Assembly: GCF_001522545.3 (NCBI RefSeq)
Contig: NC_031779.1
Coordinates: 5,717,890-5,781,889 of the forward strand
DNA length: 64,000 bases
Reading direction: 5' to 3'
Source of the DNA: Parus major
Taxonomy: Eukaryota > Chordata > Aves > Passeriformes > Paridae
The notes under the pieces: model-generated
What the model was told of the DNA's origin: nothing
The model's input: the letters and a program-made list of their open reading frames with translations, nothing else
Databases searched by the model: none
Translations under genes and position numbers: made by a program
Shown here: positions 51,131-64,000 of the stretch, one piece after another
Layout of the letters: each line of letters opens with the position of its first letter
Position numbering within the stretch: the first letter of the stretch is position 1

Positions 51131-52889
51131 GGGATGGAAATTCCTGTAGCTGAAAGCAGGGGGTGTCAAATGGCACTGATGTCACTGATGCATTTTCTGT
51201 GGGGGGAAAAATGTGTCCCAGAGTGTCCCCAATTTGGCAATATTGTTATTGCCAAACCTAACTACTGATGGGCATCACAAGGAATGATTCAAAATCAGCT
51301 GAGGCAAAAGAGGCTGACAGGACCAGGAATCAGCACCCAGTCTTGTGACAGGTCAGGAGGCAGTTTCAACTGGCTTCTCTTTACTTGAAATGTGTCAGAA
51401 TCCAAGAATTGAATGAATGGAAGGAGATTTGGTCAGCATGGTTTTTCATGCTGAACTTCAGTGGTACTCTTTTCTCTAAAATGACACTCATGTCAATACT
51501 CCATCCTGAAGCCTGTGTTGTGTTCAGAGGAGAACTCACTGTACAGGTAAATCTGTACATGCTGTAAAATCATTTATCAGTTCACTTTTGTCTTAAAATA
51601 CCTTCTAGTAACCTGAGTTCTAGCTAGAGATGTCTGTCTGCTACAGCTGGGATAAATATAAACTCTGAAGAAAATGAAATTTATAGCTTCCACAAGTGTC
51701 CAGTAAAGACTGCAACTTCAATACTTTGTTAGACAAGAGGGATATAAGACTTAGTCTGAATCACTTTCAGTATTAAAATGGAGACTGAAGAGTAATGCAA
51801 AGCTGCTGTATTTATTGATTTTTTCTTTCTGGATTTTTAACAACAGTTTTTACTCATTTTGTGTAACAAAATAGCTTCTTCTAACAGATCAAAATGCCCA
51901 ACTTAAGATGTTAAGTTGCTAAGAAACTTTTGGAGTCTGCTGGCAATTGATGACACTGAAGACTCTGAATGAGGTCTGATTGATATGATTTAAGTAATTA
52001 TAAAATGGAAGAAAAGCCTAAGATTTCTTAAAAATCTTGCTCAGGTGCTGAGAGGTGCAAGTATCATCAGGGACTTGGAGTACCCAGGAGTCAGAGAGTG
52101 CTGGTTTCAGGGAGGAGGTACAGGGAGTGCAGTCACCAGGACAGTGCAGACACAGCTCATGGATCCTAGACAGAGCTGTTGTACTGATGTTTCAGCTTTG
52201 GGAGGCTGTGGCTCAGTTGTCTGGGCTTTGTGCAGACAAGGGTATAAGGGCTTGAGAGGAGAACATTTATCCACTTGTAAAGTATCATCAGTAAGATGTT
52301 TTGTGGAGTGTTTTCCACTCAGCGATGGAACAGCAGAAAGTTCCAGGGCCAAGCCTGAATATATTGAGTTGTTTTCAGTGGTTCAGTGTGGGGTTTTTTC
52401 TTCTCTTAGAATTGTGGAATTGTTTATAAACAAGTTATAGATTTATATATTGTTTATATGCACATTAAGCAAGGATTCATTCAGAGTCCATTGCTGGAGT
52501 CCATGACATCTTAGCATGAAACCAATATTGTGAAGATAGATATATATGGAGAAACCTAGTATTTGTGTCATCTGTTCAGGTTAACTGGAAGGGGAACTTC
52601 AGAGTATTTAGAGAATTGATTGTTGTGTGTGGTCAGGAAGGTGGGCCCTGGTGTGTGTTCCTGAAAGCCTGTGGTCCCTGGCAGGACAGTCCTTGAGACC
52701 CAAAGGGAACCGAGTCCCACTGTGTTAATGCTTGGCCTTCCCCTTGGGGCTCAGGAGAGGCTGTGCTGAACCACATTCTCAGCTTTGTGTGCAATATTTG
52801 GGCAACCTCATGTTTTCACCCAGAGGACAAGAAGTCATCCTGCTGTTTTATTTATAGTTTCTCAAGTAACTTACTTCTAGTTGGTGAGC

Positions 52890-52965
52890 ATACAGATATA
52901 CATATATCCTGCAACTATATATGTATATATACATATATACTATGTATACACATATCTATACACAG
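52890..52965. repeat. Imperfect TA-rich tract
   Basis: Degenerate (TATA/CATA)n sequence including tatatatgtatatatacata. It is simple-sequence DNA. Confidence 0.8.
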
Positions 52966-55900
52966 TTTCTCTAGAAAGAATCCAGCTGTGCTGCAGTTCA
53001 CCCAGCTGCAAGGTATTATATTCAATGAGGCAGCTGCTTGAAGTCTTCATTCCTCATTGCAGCAGACCATACTTCTCTGCTTCTCTTTTGCCTCCACCTG
53101 TTAGAAATCTTCTTGATTGCTTCTATTCCGTTCTGTGGCTGCTTGCTCTTTACAGTGCATGTCCTTTAATTGCATGCACTTTATTTTCTAATACAATTTT
53201 TTTTGTTTCTCCTGTTCTATGTGAAATGCTGTGGGCAGACAGATTCATCATTGAGGCATCAGACAGTTTTAGGGGATTTGAAATGTAACTAGTAGATGGT
53301 GTTTATATTTATTGATTAATTACAACTCAAATAGTGTCTCTTCCATAACGATAGATACAAGACATCCTGAAACATATACCTGTAATTACTGACAAGAGCT
53401 TAGGCACTATAGGCATAAAATTCCTCTTCAATTCTGATTGAATATGATCTCTGATTTCTTTCAGGCTCAGTGGAAATCCTTTGTGAGGCAGTGAAATATT
53501 AATTTTTCACACATTACTGAAAATTCTATTTAATTTTTAAGTGAAATGTTTTTGAAATATTGCTCACTTATGAGACTAGAATCTATTCAAATGCAGAACA
53601 AAAGTTCACTTATACGAGGTCCCTGTTTTCCCCTTTATTTATTGCTGGTTTGTGAATGGATCACAAGAGAAAGCAGATGGAAGTTTGCAGTTTTAAAAGT
53701 GTGGTTATGGTAAAGTATCTGAGGCATTTCTTTGACTTCATCTATAAATCTACTTCCTGAACATCTGTTGTGTTGAGCTTAACCTGGAAATTGTAAATAT
53801 CCTGTGTATTACTGAAATATGTAACTACTTCTATAGAAAGCTTTAATAAAAAAAATGCTGAGATATTTATGTATGTGGAGACCTAGTGCTTCCACATGGG
53901 AACTTATCTTTTATAGTTATTCTTTCTGTATAATTGTATTAATATACATATTTTGATTTGCATTTGTAAGAAGCTTAGTGGTATTAGAGCCTGGCTTTTA
54001 CCTTTGATTCTATGGTTTCTTACAATAGTTAATAATGCATACGTATTTTTAAGTGTACTGTTTTAAGCAGGACCCACCATACTGTGGTGAGTGAAATGAG
54101 CCATTTCCCTGTAATAGATCACATGCACACATTTAATGTTTCTAATTCATTGTGCATACTTTAATTTCCTCACTTTTCTACTTACTGTTTGGAGGCAAAA
54201 GTGGGTTAAGAGTGGTGAGAGCAAGAAGTGGGTGTTTATAGATGGACACCTGGATGAGCCTCGAGAATTGGAAATGGCTGTTAGTGCCTTTAGGAAAATA
54301 GGAAATTGCATCCATCAAATGTTATCATTCAGCTGTAAATTCAAGACACTCTGAAGTGCAATGGAAGATAAACCCTCTAAACAGAGCTATTTGTAAGACA
54401 GGAAAGTGAGAGAAAGATGAGCAGATAGGTCATATCTGTGCTATCCTTACAGGCCTTAGATGAATGTCACCTAGGTTTGCTGTAAGAGACACACTGCCTT
54501 CTGTGTCCAGCTGACCAATACTCACTGGTGTATCTTAGAGTATCTGACCTGTCCAGTCACATTAATTGTGAGTTGGGGAAATGTCCCAGGAAGAATTATG
54601 CCCTCATTTCAAAGCCCACTTTTTAGTTCTTTTGGTTGGAGCAGAAAGTTAAGGACGGATGTTGTGGCTTTCAGGCTCAGATGCAGAAACAAAATTGTAT
54701 CCAGATTGTGTGGTACTGAAGATCCTTAGGCTAGAACAGAATGTAGAAAGAAGATTTGTTATTTGCAAAGCATGTGTGGCAGTGAGTGGTACAAAGTGAT
54801 ACTTGGATGAAATTTGTCTGTTTTACCTATTATTGTCCCTTGAAACAAGATGCAGACATCCAGTATTCAGAAATGAATTAAAAACAAACACCTCCACCCC
54901 ATAGAATGGAATCAGTGCAATGCTTTGATACACAAAACACAAGCCATTGGTATTAAGTACTTAGTAGCTTTATCACAACTTTCTCAATGTCTGACTTGGC
55001 TGTCAGGCAAAGTCTGTAATAAGCAGGGCTACATGAATGAACAATATATGAGCTCATGTAATCCATCTGTAGCAGTCCTTATCTGTCTGTGCTTCTTGCA
55101 TAGCTTCATTGTGTCCAGTGGCTGTGCAGAGCAGCCTAAAACTTGCTGTAAGTGACAGCTGAGGATTTGGATCCCTTTGGTCTGGGGAGCAGTCTGAGTT
55201 ATGTAAAAATGGGCAAGAAAATACCCTAGAACCAGGGGCATTCTAGGGATGAGGGATGTGATTACCCAGGAGTGAAAGCATAGAGTAAGGTTGCTTTAAA
55301 TTAACATTCCCTAAGAATTTAACCTGCCCTGGCAATTCCAGGGGTTAATCTCCACCTTTTCTGAATCCTCCATTTTGGATAAAGCACAGCGTTCTCAGCA
55401 GCAAAACCTCTGCCGTGTATGAATAAGAAATAAAGATAATGCTGATTCCTCTTTTCTGTCAGTTCTCCCAAAGGTTGTGTGGTAACCTATAGTCCTACCC
55501 AGTGGGAGGATTAAAAAAATCTTTTGGAATCTCCATTTCATTTTGTAGTACCCAATCTTTTGTATGTTGGGTTTCCAGGATAAGGGAGAGAAGAGGGACA
55601 AATGAAGATCTTGTCTGTTATTTCCTGCACTCTGGGGTGGATGCTTACTGTGTCCATCAGCTGTTCCTCTATAAGGGGTACTGCACTTTGGAACCTCTGT
55701 TGACTCAGATTGTCCATGGGAAAAGTCCTCCATTAAGCTTCAGGGACAAAATTTCACTCAAAAAATTTGCCTTTGCTGTTGAATCAACATTTTTACTTCC
55801 TTTGAATTATTTGTAGCAAAACACCAGTGAAAAGAGGGCATCCTGTCCGTATTCCTGCACCTCTTTAGGGATACAAAAAATGAGTATTAGTCTGAATTCT

Positions 55901-58900
55901 TCTAAATCTCTTCTGTTTGGTTACAGATCCTTTTGTAGCAGAACCATGAAGGATCAGATGCTCTGAGCAGATGTATTTTACACCTTCACAAGGAAACTAT
56001 TTTGTGTGAGTTCCCTGTTTGTGTGCTAGGAGTGCTGGGAGTCCTTGTCATGCAGATCTGCACAACCATTTCTTGTAGTATGAGAACAAGAATGGGGAAA
56101 CTTGGGGTTCACAGTGTTTTGTAGTTGTGCACTGCTTGCATGGACTCTGGTGATCCTGCCCTATCTCCCAAATTTATGAAATAGTCCGGAGAATACAATG
56201 GAGCTGCAAGGTCAAGACTGTGTAATCATTCTAACATGTTATGCTTTAACTTTGGGGAATATTGAATAAACAGGGCAGCAGTTAAGCAAAGTATTATCAA
56301 GACATGTTCCATTTTTGTTGTTAAATGCGTGAAATATTTATTCAACAGATTTCTTCTACAATTCAACACATTTCTTTTACAATTTGCAGTTTTAAAAATC
56401 AAGTGAATACGCTATCTTTGCCTCAGTTAACGCGTGGAAATAGTTTTTGTTGATTCAATTATGCATTTCAAAAGGTTTTAAATAGTTTCATAGTATTTTC
56501 CATGTGTTTGATTTCAGAAAAGCTTTCACATTTATCTATTCCAGCCAAAAGCAATTGTCCTAATGTGGTGCTGTGTGTGTAGCAGGCTGCAGAGCTCCCA
56601 GTCAGGTTGCTGCTGAAGTTAAAGAAAAGCAATATAAATATAACTTTTTATAGGTCCTAATGGTATAAGAATTGTTCAGGTCAGCATGAGTTTTTCCCAT
56701 TCACTTCAATGGCTTTTGGATGAGGTAATTTAGAAGAAAATTCCACATGTAACTAAAAAAGTGAACAGAACTGAGGTCTGATCCTGAAAGGCTTTGTTGC
56801 AGGCTGATAATATCCAGATTTCTTTGTTTTCAGAGAGTTGGTATGTACATAATTCCATGGAGGCTCAGGAATTCACTAGAAATTTTCACAGTTTCTTTGA
56901 AAAACGATGAGTTCAAAGAGTGCACCTGCAACCTCCTCTACACTGCTCAAAGGTTCAGGGAGCTGTGGCTGAGTCTGGGCATGGTTCTCTTGGGTGAGTG
57001 TGTGAGCAGGGACTCAGAAAACAGTGACATAAATATGGGATTCAGACTCTTCTTTCATCCTGTGAACAAATTACAAGTACACAAAGAAGGGTTTCAGGAT
57101 TATCTCAGAGACCAAAGTACTTTCCTTCTTTACCCCTCCCCAAAATATCTCTGTCTTTTGTTTTACTGTATGTGTTTCTGAGTAATTAAAATGGTGACTA
57201 GAAGTGAAACATTTATTCTACTGAACTTTTTAAGTATTGATAGTTGTCCTAAAAAGTGAAAATAATATGTGTATTTCTAGTTGTGAAAAGTTCCAAACAC
57301 TGAAGTAATGGAGAAATGAACTATAAAAGGGGTCCTAGTAAATAGAGACTCTTTCCCACCTACTTTGGAAGACTAATTTCTTCTGAGTATGTTACATTAT
57401 ATTGAAAGAATTACATATTAAGATACTTTTCACTTATAGTTTGTTCATTTTGAGCCCGTTCCAGTCTCAGTTAATGTGAAAGAAAGCAATAACTTAAGAG
57501 GGAGTCAAATGTGAATCTAAACATTTATGTTCACAGTTTCCATTTGTGTACTCAAAAATTCGTTATGTATACTCTCAGTAGTAGAACTTGCACTTTCCAG
57601 AAGACTTAGGTGTAAAATTCTATTTTCTTGACGTAATTTCTATGGCATAATATGGGTTTTAGAAATTAATGCCTACATATACTGAAAAGGTAGATATACA
57701 AGTTCTGGTTCCAGTATAATTTGTGTATTTTACCTGATTAGCATTCTAAATACTTCTCAGTTTTGAAACTAAGTTTTGGGTCACTCTAAAGTGGGGTCAA
57801 AACCTTTGATCATAGCTACCAACAGCAGTGTGGTGCAGGGTCATAAGTCAGAAGTTATGGCTGGTTGAAAATTTTGTGGAGCCTGCTGAAGTTGGAAGAT
57901 GTTTGGTTTCAGAGCTGGCAAGGGCTGCTGCTGCTGTGTTTTCCTCGTTGGTGGCTTATTGGTATTTGACATCTAAACATGGTGTAGGGCACTAAAAGCA
58001 AGAGCAATTTTTGCCCATAGTGAGAGATCCAAGCTCCCTGAGGTGAGGCCCTGGCTGCAGCTGTGACCATTTCCAGGGATGCGGGGATTGCTGCCGGAGG
58101 GGCTGGCCCAGCATCTCCTGCTGCAGGTTCCTGCTGCCTCCCATAAACTGAGCCTGGCTGGAAGTGTGCTAGCTGCTACTGTCCTGCTTTGGCCTGGGAC
58201 AAATACTAGGTAAAAGTCATTTGCTTAGGCCTCTCTTACTCTGGTAAAACCACTGTCTGTGGGCTGTGAGGGAGAGGAGCCAATGCTTTGTGGTGTAGGA
58301 AAGCCAGGGTTGGTCCCTGTGTAGGGCTGAGACTTGCTGAGCTCAGGCTTAGTCTGAGGTCACTGTGTAGGATTTTAAGAGTGGGGGAAGGGGTGAGGGG
58401 TTGTAAAGAGAAACTACTACAGAGGGTTCAAAAGGATTAAGTATTACAGTGTATTTTTTAATGTGGCATTCCTTTAAGAGCCCTCAGATTGACAGTTTCC
58501 AACTTCATCTCACAGGCTTTCAAAGGAGCAGAGTTCACAGCTCTCACTGATGTAACTGCTAGAAAAATGAGGCTACTTATTAATAATAATGTGGGTGCCT
58601 GTGTTGCACATTATTAATTAAATATTGCATTTCTGTGCTTCTGGGGTGTTCTGTTAGTGTTTTGATGGAGTTACTTGGTCGTGCTGAGTGTTATGAAGGG
58701 AATTAAAAAGATTTTGCCAATTTAGATGGTATAAGTAGTTGGATTGGCATTTATATTTGCTCAATATTCCTTCTTGGTATGATGAATTACTTTTTTCAAA
58801 GCAAGGAAACTCTTACCCACTGTGAAGAAAAAGCTTACAATATGGATGAACATCAGAAGAAAGAGATTCCCAGTGGTAGTATATAAAATGAAAAGCAGAA

Positions 58901-60791
58901 CTGGCTTCTATTGTGCTCTGTTTCTAGTAGACATCTTGGAAGTTTTGTAAGTGTGGTGCATAATAAATATCTAAGCCACAGTTTGAGGTCTTTTACAAAG
59001 GACAGACAATTCTTGTTAATATTTTTCTGGATCAGTCCTTGCTCTTACACCCAGATTGTATCAATCTTTGGCATTTGTCCACCAAGTCAACTTGTGAATT
59101 TGTTAATTTGCTTTCCATATTGCACTGTATAACTCTGAATTTAAATCCAAACACCACAAATTTAAAATTGAATTTGAAAGAGCCAGAGAAACTGTGCATT
59201 AAATTTGCCCATGTATCTACAAAGGGAGGAGATCTGCTTCTCAATAATTTTGGCCAGAAGCCTAAAAACACTGAGGTGCAACCCACTCTGGTTGGTTCTG
59301 CTGCAATAGTACAGTGATTCCTCTGGAGAGAGATCACAAAGAGCTAACTGTTTGGACCCATTTCACCACTGAGGTGGATATCAAGTATAAAAACAGAAAC
59401 AGACCTCAAAAAGTTGAGCTTGATCTTTTTTCAGATGTAATAATTTGTGTCTGGTGACATCATCAGATCTGAAAAGTAATATAGACTTTTACTGTATTTT
59501 CTTTTCATTGCTCGAGCATAAATGTAACCCAGTGTATGTAAAATGCATTATAGCAAATCCACAAGAAATTTCCTTCATTGTAACAAATACTGCATCTCAT
59601 TAGGGCAAAACAAGCCCCCAGTTATGGAACATCTGCTTAATAATTTCAAGTTCCTCCAACTATGCTGCCAAAACATCTAAAAAGTCAACATCTAGTCCAT
59701 TACTTTGATCAGCTGAAGTAGTACAATTATAAATAATGCACTAAATGCAGATGTGGTGAAAGGCAGAGCATTGCTGCCAGCCCTGAGCTCGGAGAGCTGG
59801 GACTGGTGGGCATGTAAGGCACTGGGACTGGGATCCTCAGGGAAGGTGGGATGCAGAACTGCATTTCAGGCTTGCACAGGTTTCCTGTCTAGCAGTGAGA
59901 AAGTTAATTAATCTTTCTGTGTCCAGATCCTGACTGTAAAATTCAGTTTCAAATGAATTTGAAACCCTCAGTGTCTCTTGGGTTTTCTGTAATGCATATG
60001 AGGTGCTTTAACATTACTGACAAGAGCCAAAGCATCCTTAAACAAACAACAGGTCATTGTTTATGTAAAAATTGGTGTGAGCTGTAATGTAATTTACTGT
60101 TTCCCTGTTCTGTGTGTCTTAGGGAGAGGGTCACATTGTGGTGTTGCAGTGTTAACATTTTGACTACTTGTGTTCATTCCAACTTTGAACAAAAACAGAA
60201 AATGGAAAGGTTTTCCAGGAGTACAAAACATTTTTTAAGTATCAAATTATTTGGGATCAGTATTGCCTAAACTTAAATGTATATATATGTAATTGTCATA
60301 TTATTAGGATGTTAAATTATTTTAATTTTCAGTGTAATAAGATGTTTCAGCATTGAAGCAAAAAAGAGAAAAAGAAAATTATTTTGACATCTCTCTCTTC
60401 ATTTTCAGCAAAACAAACATATGGTGAGGAAAGATTTCAGTTTTCACAAAATTAAAAATTTTGAAAAAATGGGAAAAATATCAGTTGAATGACTGCACTG
60501 TATTTGTAACTGGATTGAAAAATAAGCTGAAAATACAATGTATAAAATACAATATATCAAAGAGATTCTTGCACATGGCCAAGTCATTTGAATAGAAGAA
60601 AAGCCTGATTCTGAACAGAAACTGTCATGGGAAAAGCAGAAATGCCAGCCAGTTTCCTATTGCTCATGTTTTATACAGCATGGTTACATCTGTCTGCACA
60701 CAGACTGGCGAATTCACTTGTGGTGTAGATGATGGAATTTGATCAGGAAAGTGGCTGGCTTTACTGGGCCAGCCAGGATTGATGGTGGCAG

Positions 60792-60944
60792 TTAAAGCTG
60801 GTCAGAAGAGGAGGATCCTCTTGAAAGCCTGGTTCCTCCTTCGAGCAAGCCCAGCACGTTGGGGAGGACGATCTGCTGTTCCTCGCCACAGGAGCTGTTG
60901 TTGCCGTGGAGTTCCAACAGGGAGAACGTGATTCCCAGTGTTCA
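60792..60944 (-). other. Unexplained GC-rich patch, open in all minus-strand frames
   Basis: On the minus strand one frame runs for 49 codons between a TGA (60942-60944) and a TAA (60792-60794). Most of its codons in the first two thirds end in G or C, and it has a varied amino-acid composition including LLELHGNNSSCGEEQQIVLP. The other two minus-strand frames are also open over most of this stretch, so composition alone may explain it. There are about six CpGs in 80 bases. No protein family is recognised. It may be a fragment of an old retrocopy, an antisense exon, or chance. Confidence 0.25.
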
Positions 60945-62639
60945 GCCACTAATCAAACCTGAGTCTCAGCAGCCAAACACACAGAGTAAAAACCCATTGA
61001 TTCTATCTCAATGGGCACATAGAACATGAGCAGGGAAAAGAGTCAGAAAAGATGTGCTGATTAACCTCATTTGTTTATCCTTAGTTTCATGATGTATTTA
61101 GAACTTGGTTTTCTGAGTTTAAATTGTCTTAACTCTCCTTGAGAGGGTTTTCAATTATTTAACAATCTTGCTGTTGAGTGTTCGTTTTTTCTTTTAATTG
61201 GTTAGGTTCTGGGCTTGGTTTTGAGGGCTTTATTTTGATCTTAATCCAAAACCCATATCAGCTTTACTGAACATTCTAAATTCTTTATTGGATAGTTACA
61301 GTATTTTCAGATGTTTATGCCTGACTGTCACTTATATCATTATGTTTAGCTTAAAAATAATTGGAAGGAAAGTCTAGTTATTTCCTTCATCATTTATGAA
61401 AATAATAACTGAGTCAGTGACATTAAAAAAATGTACCTTTTTCTAGTGATTGTTTATAAGCTTTTTTTGATAAGCGTTGCTTTTCTAGCACCATGATTAG
61501 ATCTGATACTGCAGAGCAATAAGGATTATGTTTGACTTGATATATTGAATTCCTTCCATCCCCTTTCTCTCTGATTTATCCTTCTTTTATATGGACAATC
61601 CCTTTGTCCTCCCTATTTCAAATCCAAAGGCACATCCTGGAGCTAATGTGCGATGTGTCGCTCACTCCTGCAGGTAAATTGTAGCTTCCTGCATGTTTGT
61701 ACAGCCCAGCACAAGTGCATTTCACCATTAGCTGGTTTACAATTACAGCAAAACAACATCTCTTAGCACATTCTACAAGGAGAACAAACCCCAGCTGTAT
61801 AAAGTCTGAGTGGTTTGTGTTTAGGTTGAAAATCTTGTTCATACTCATCAGTAAACACCCTCGGCATCGGCCCCGCTGGGCTGAGACAGAGGAGACGTGA
61901 AACTGTGCCTGCCCTCCCTGCACAGCCCTGAGCAAGAGCTGAATCTCTGCTCACATTTAGCATTACTCTTCAGGAAATTTTGGGGATAGGAATGATACTT
62001 TAATACAGGATTGCTTTTGGCCCTTTTTCTGATACACACTGTTCTGTGAAGTCAGCTCTGGCTTATCCAGTAGTAGCAGTAATTCTGTATTTTTGCTGCT
62101 ACTGCCACAGAAAATTACTTCAGTTCTTGAGGACAACACATGTGGCTTCCAAATGAAATGGTAAGAGTGGTGGGTTGATGTTGAAGACCTGAAAAGTTCA
62201 AATTATAACACAATATAGAGTCAAGGACTTAAAAATATTTTGAAATTCAAAATCAGGCTTTCTGACATGTCAGGTTCCATGGATGCTGCCTCATGCATGC
62301 AGACGGAATTGTTTGCACAAAAGAATTTTTACTTTTATTCTCACATGTTGGTATTAATTCTGATGAAGTGTGCCTCTAATAAATCTTAATAATCATTTGA
62401 GATTTGTTTTCATGACAGGTGTGTTTACAAAGAGACAAACAGTTATCAGTAGTTAGAACTGAAATATGTTTTTTAGTTCACTCAACTGTCCACAAAGAGA
62501 TTTTAAAACCATGTGTCTACATCTAAGCAGTCAGTCTTATTTATACACTGGTAAATCCCTCCACACCATTTAATTGAGGAATTATGTGTATGCAAGCTTG
62601 TGTAGTATTTGTGTATGAATGATGTGCTGCATGTTCATA

Positions 62640-62860
62640 TAGTACATATAATATATTCTAAATGTTAGTCAGTTAATGATTTATCAAACTATACTGCAAT
62701 ACATATTAAGATATTTATTGCAGCATTTAAATTACTGAATTATTCACTAAATTATTGCAATTTGAAATAATTTAGCCTGAAATTTCAATGAATACTAATT
62801 GCATAATTGCTTATTGAAATATTTATTGCATTCATATGAAAGTGGAAATTTTGCTGATCA
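62640..62860. promoter_or_regulatory. Candidate conserved non-coding element (AT-rich, homeobox-type cores)
   Basis: Non-repetitive AT-rich sequence dense in ATTA/TAAT cores and in ATTGCAT-, ATTGCAA- and TTATTGCA-type words (for example actaattgcataattgc near 62795). This resembles vertebrate developmental enhancers. It is inference only, without any conservation data. Confidence 0.2.
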
Positions 62861-64000
62861 GCCCAGCTGTTTGCATTGGCTATTGGTCACAGAGCTGGAT
62901 ATTGAATTTGGAAGGCCAAGTGAAAGCAGCATATGTTCAGTATCTAGTTAGCACGGGCATCAACTGCAGGGAAAATACGATGGCCTGAGGATTTGTGTAT
63001 GTTGGCAACTGGTTTGTGCACCTACACCACAGACAGCTTAAAATCTGTATACATTTGTCTTCACAGCTGCTTCTAATCATATTAGCAAGATTGATATTCT
63101 TGTACATGCCAGAGGCAATCCCTGTGCTCTGTGTTAAAGCAGAACCACGCAGGACAGGGGCCTGAATTACAAATACAGATTGGAGAGCAGGTGTTAAGTT
63201 TTCAAAGAAGAAAAGACTGTGTTGTTAAGAACAAATCCAAGTTTCAAAAGGATTTTTCTACTGCCTGGGATATTGGATCTCTTGAGATAAGATTGAAGTG
63301 GTTGTGAAAACACGGGTATTATAGGCATGTCCTGCTATTATCAAAGGGATACTTTATTAATGTTCCTGTTTGGCTGTGAACTCATTCTTCTGTGGTTCTT
63401 TTGCTGTGAATTGCCATCAGGCCCATTGATTCTGATTCTATTGCCTCTTGTCAGTGTTGAGACAGAGCTGGCATCGGGACCAATAAGTAATACATTGTTT
63501 CCTAAAAGACCTTTTTTCTAGGATTATTCATGGTAACCTTCTTAGTGGAAGTCTGCCTCCCAAGAGGCCGCTGCACTTCTATCCCACATAGTGAGGCTTC
63601 AGCAAAAGCAGGAATTGCTTTACTGTACCTTCCTGGGCTTTGGCCTCATTTCATGAAAAAAAAACATTTGAAGACAGACCATGAACTTTGTCTCTTGATA
63701 GAAGGAAACAGGAAGAGATATCAGATTTACTGCCTGGAAGTTCACGTATGTTTCTAGGGATGAACAGACACTCAGCAATTCAAAAAAGTAACACACATAA
63801 AGTAACTTTTCATTGACAAGCTGAACCTATAAATTGAACACAATTAGTAAGAATCCATGGAAGTAATCTTAGGTGAGCTGCTGGGTAGAAGGTTTCGGGA
63901 ACAGGATGGAGATGTGTCTGTGTGAGCCCCTCTGGGGGACAGGCTGCACGTGCAGATGCAGGAAGGGAAATTCAGCATCCTGAGCTGTCGGTGCTCTGCT

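Larger units (their letters stand above)
2682..64000 (+). other. THSD4: THSD4 gene, 5' part (gene span, open at the 3' end)
   Basis: The span runs from the first exon I can see to the window edge. Five exons on the + strand join into one open frame of 343 residues plus one base. All have GT-AG borders and matching phases (2, 0, 2, 0, 1). The joined protein follows the order known for human THSD4: signal peptide, TSP1 repeat 1 with a long insertion, then the start of the ADAMTS-type cysteine-rich region. THSD4/ADAMTSL6 is a secreted glycoprotein without a protease domain. It binds fibrillin-1 and promotes microfibril assembly in the extracellular matrix. The remaining two thirds of the protein must lie beyond 64000. 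The promoter and any non-coding first exon are not visible and are probably upstream of base 1. The gene identity was recognised from memory of the human protein, with no database search. Confidence 0.93.
48494..64000 (+). other. THSD4 intron E (more than 15.5 kb, phase 1, open at the window end)
   Basis: The donor is gtaagg and no matching acceptor with the expected downstream coding sequence is seen. Contents are GC-rich patches (50560-51130, 58010-58180, 60790-60945, 61850-61940), an imperfect TA-rich tract (52890-52965), and AT-rich homeobox-motif-rich sequence (62640-62860). All short open frames here look like chance. Confidence 0.75.

Noticed and set aside
59032..59337. Opposed open frames of about 100 codons on both strands
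   Set aside because: AT-rich, low-information sequence with no domain and no supporting splice signals.
1..64000. A new defence, mobile or biosynthetic system
   Set aside because: The window is explained by one vertebrate gene with large introns. No cluster of unknown genes, intact mobile element or RNA gene was seen on either strand.

Overview
The window is vertebrate nuclear DNA. It carries no bacterial, phage or plasmid features. The only gene I can support is the 5' part of THSD4 (thrombospondin type-1 domain-containing protein 4, also called ADAMTSL6), read on the + strand. THSD4 is a secreted extracellular-matrix protein of the ADAMTS-like family. The organism is probably a bird, or another sauropsid with a compact genome. 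This rests on moderate intron sizes, no young Alu/L1-type interspersed repeats, old CR1/L3-like LINE relics, and a GC-rich, CpG-rich exon set in AT-rich introns. The species cannot be fixed from this sequence.

Five exons were found by combining splice signals, reading-frame continuity and similarity to the remembered human protein. Exon A (2682-2789) is mostly 5' UTR plus the ATG and the start of the signal peptide. Exon B (6621-6690) completes the signal peptide. Exon C (19775-20190) encodes the first half of TSP1 repeat 1 and a basic, Gly/Arg/Ser-rich linker. Exon D (30081-30492) encodes the rest of the linker and the return into the TSP1 repeat. Exon E (48391-48493) closes the repeat and enters the cysteine-rich region. 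The intron phases are 2, 0, 2, 0 and 1, and all splice junctions are GT-AG. Joined, they give an open N-terminal segment of 343 residues plus one base of the next codon. The human protein is about 1018 residues, so the remaining exons (spacer, further TSP1 repeats, PLAC domain) should lie beyond 64000. The non-coding first exon and the promoter are probably upstream of base 1.

The rest is intronic or 5'-flanking sequence. It holds a 42-bp minisatellite (25703-26006) and (TCA)n and (TA)n microsatellites. It also holds A/C- or T/G-rich low-complexity tracts, several MIR-like SINE relics, two good CR1/L3-like LINE relics, a perfect 15-bp-arm hairpin (16222-16256), and a few isolated GC-rich patches with no recognised function. 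I see no tRNA, rRNA, CRISPR array or intact mobile element. I found no convincing new biological system. The best follow-ups are the helically phased minisatellite with a SOX-like core in each unit, the TSP1 repeat interrupted by a long linker, the poly-T tract next to the exon E acceptor, and the unexplained GC-rich patch near 60.8-60.95 kb.
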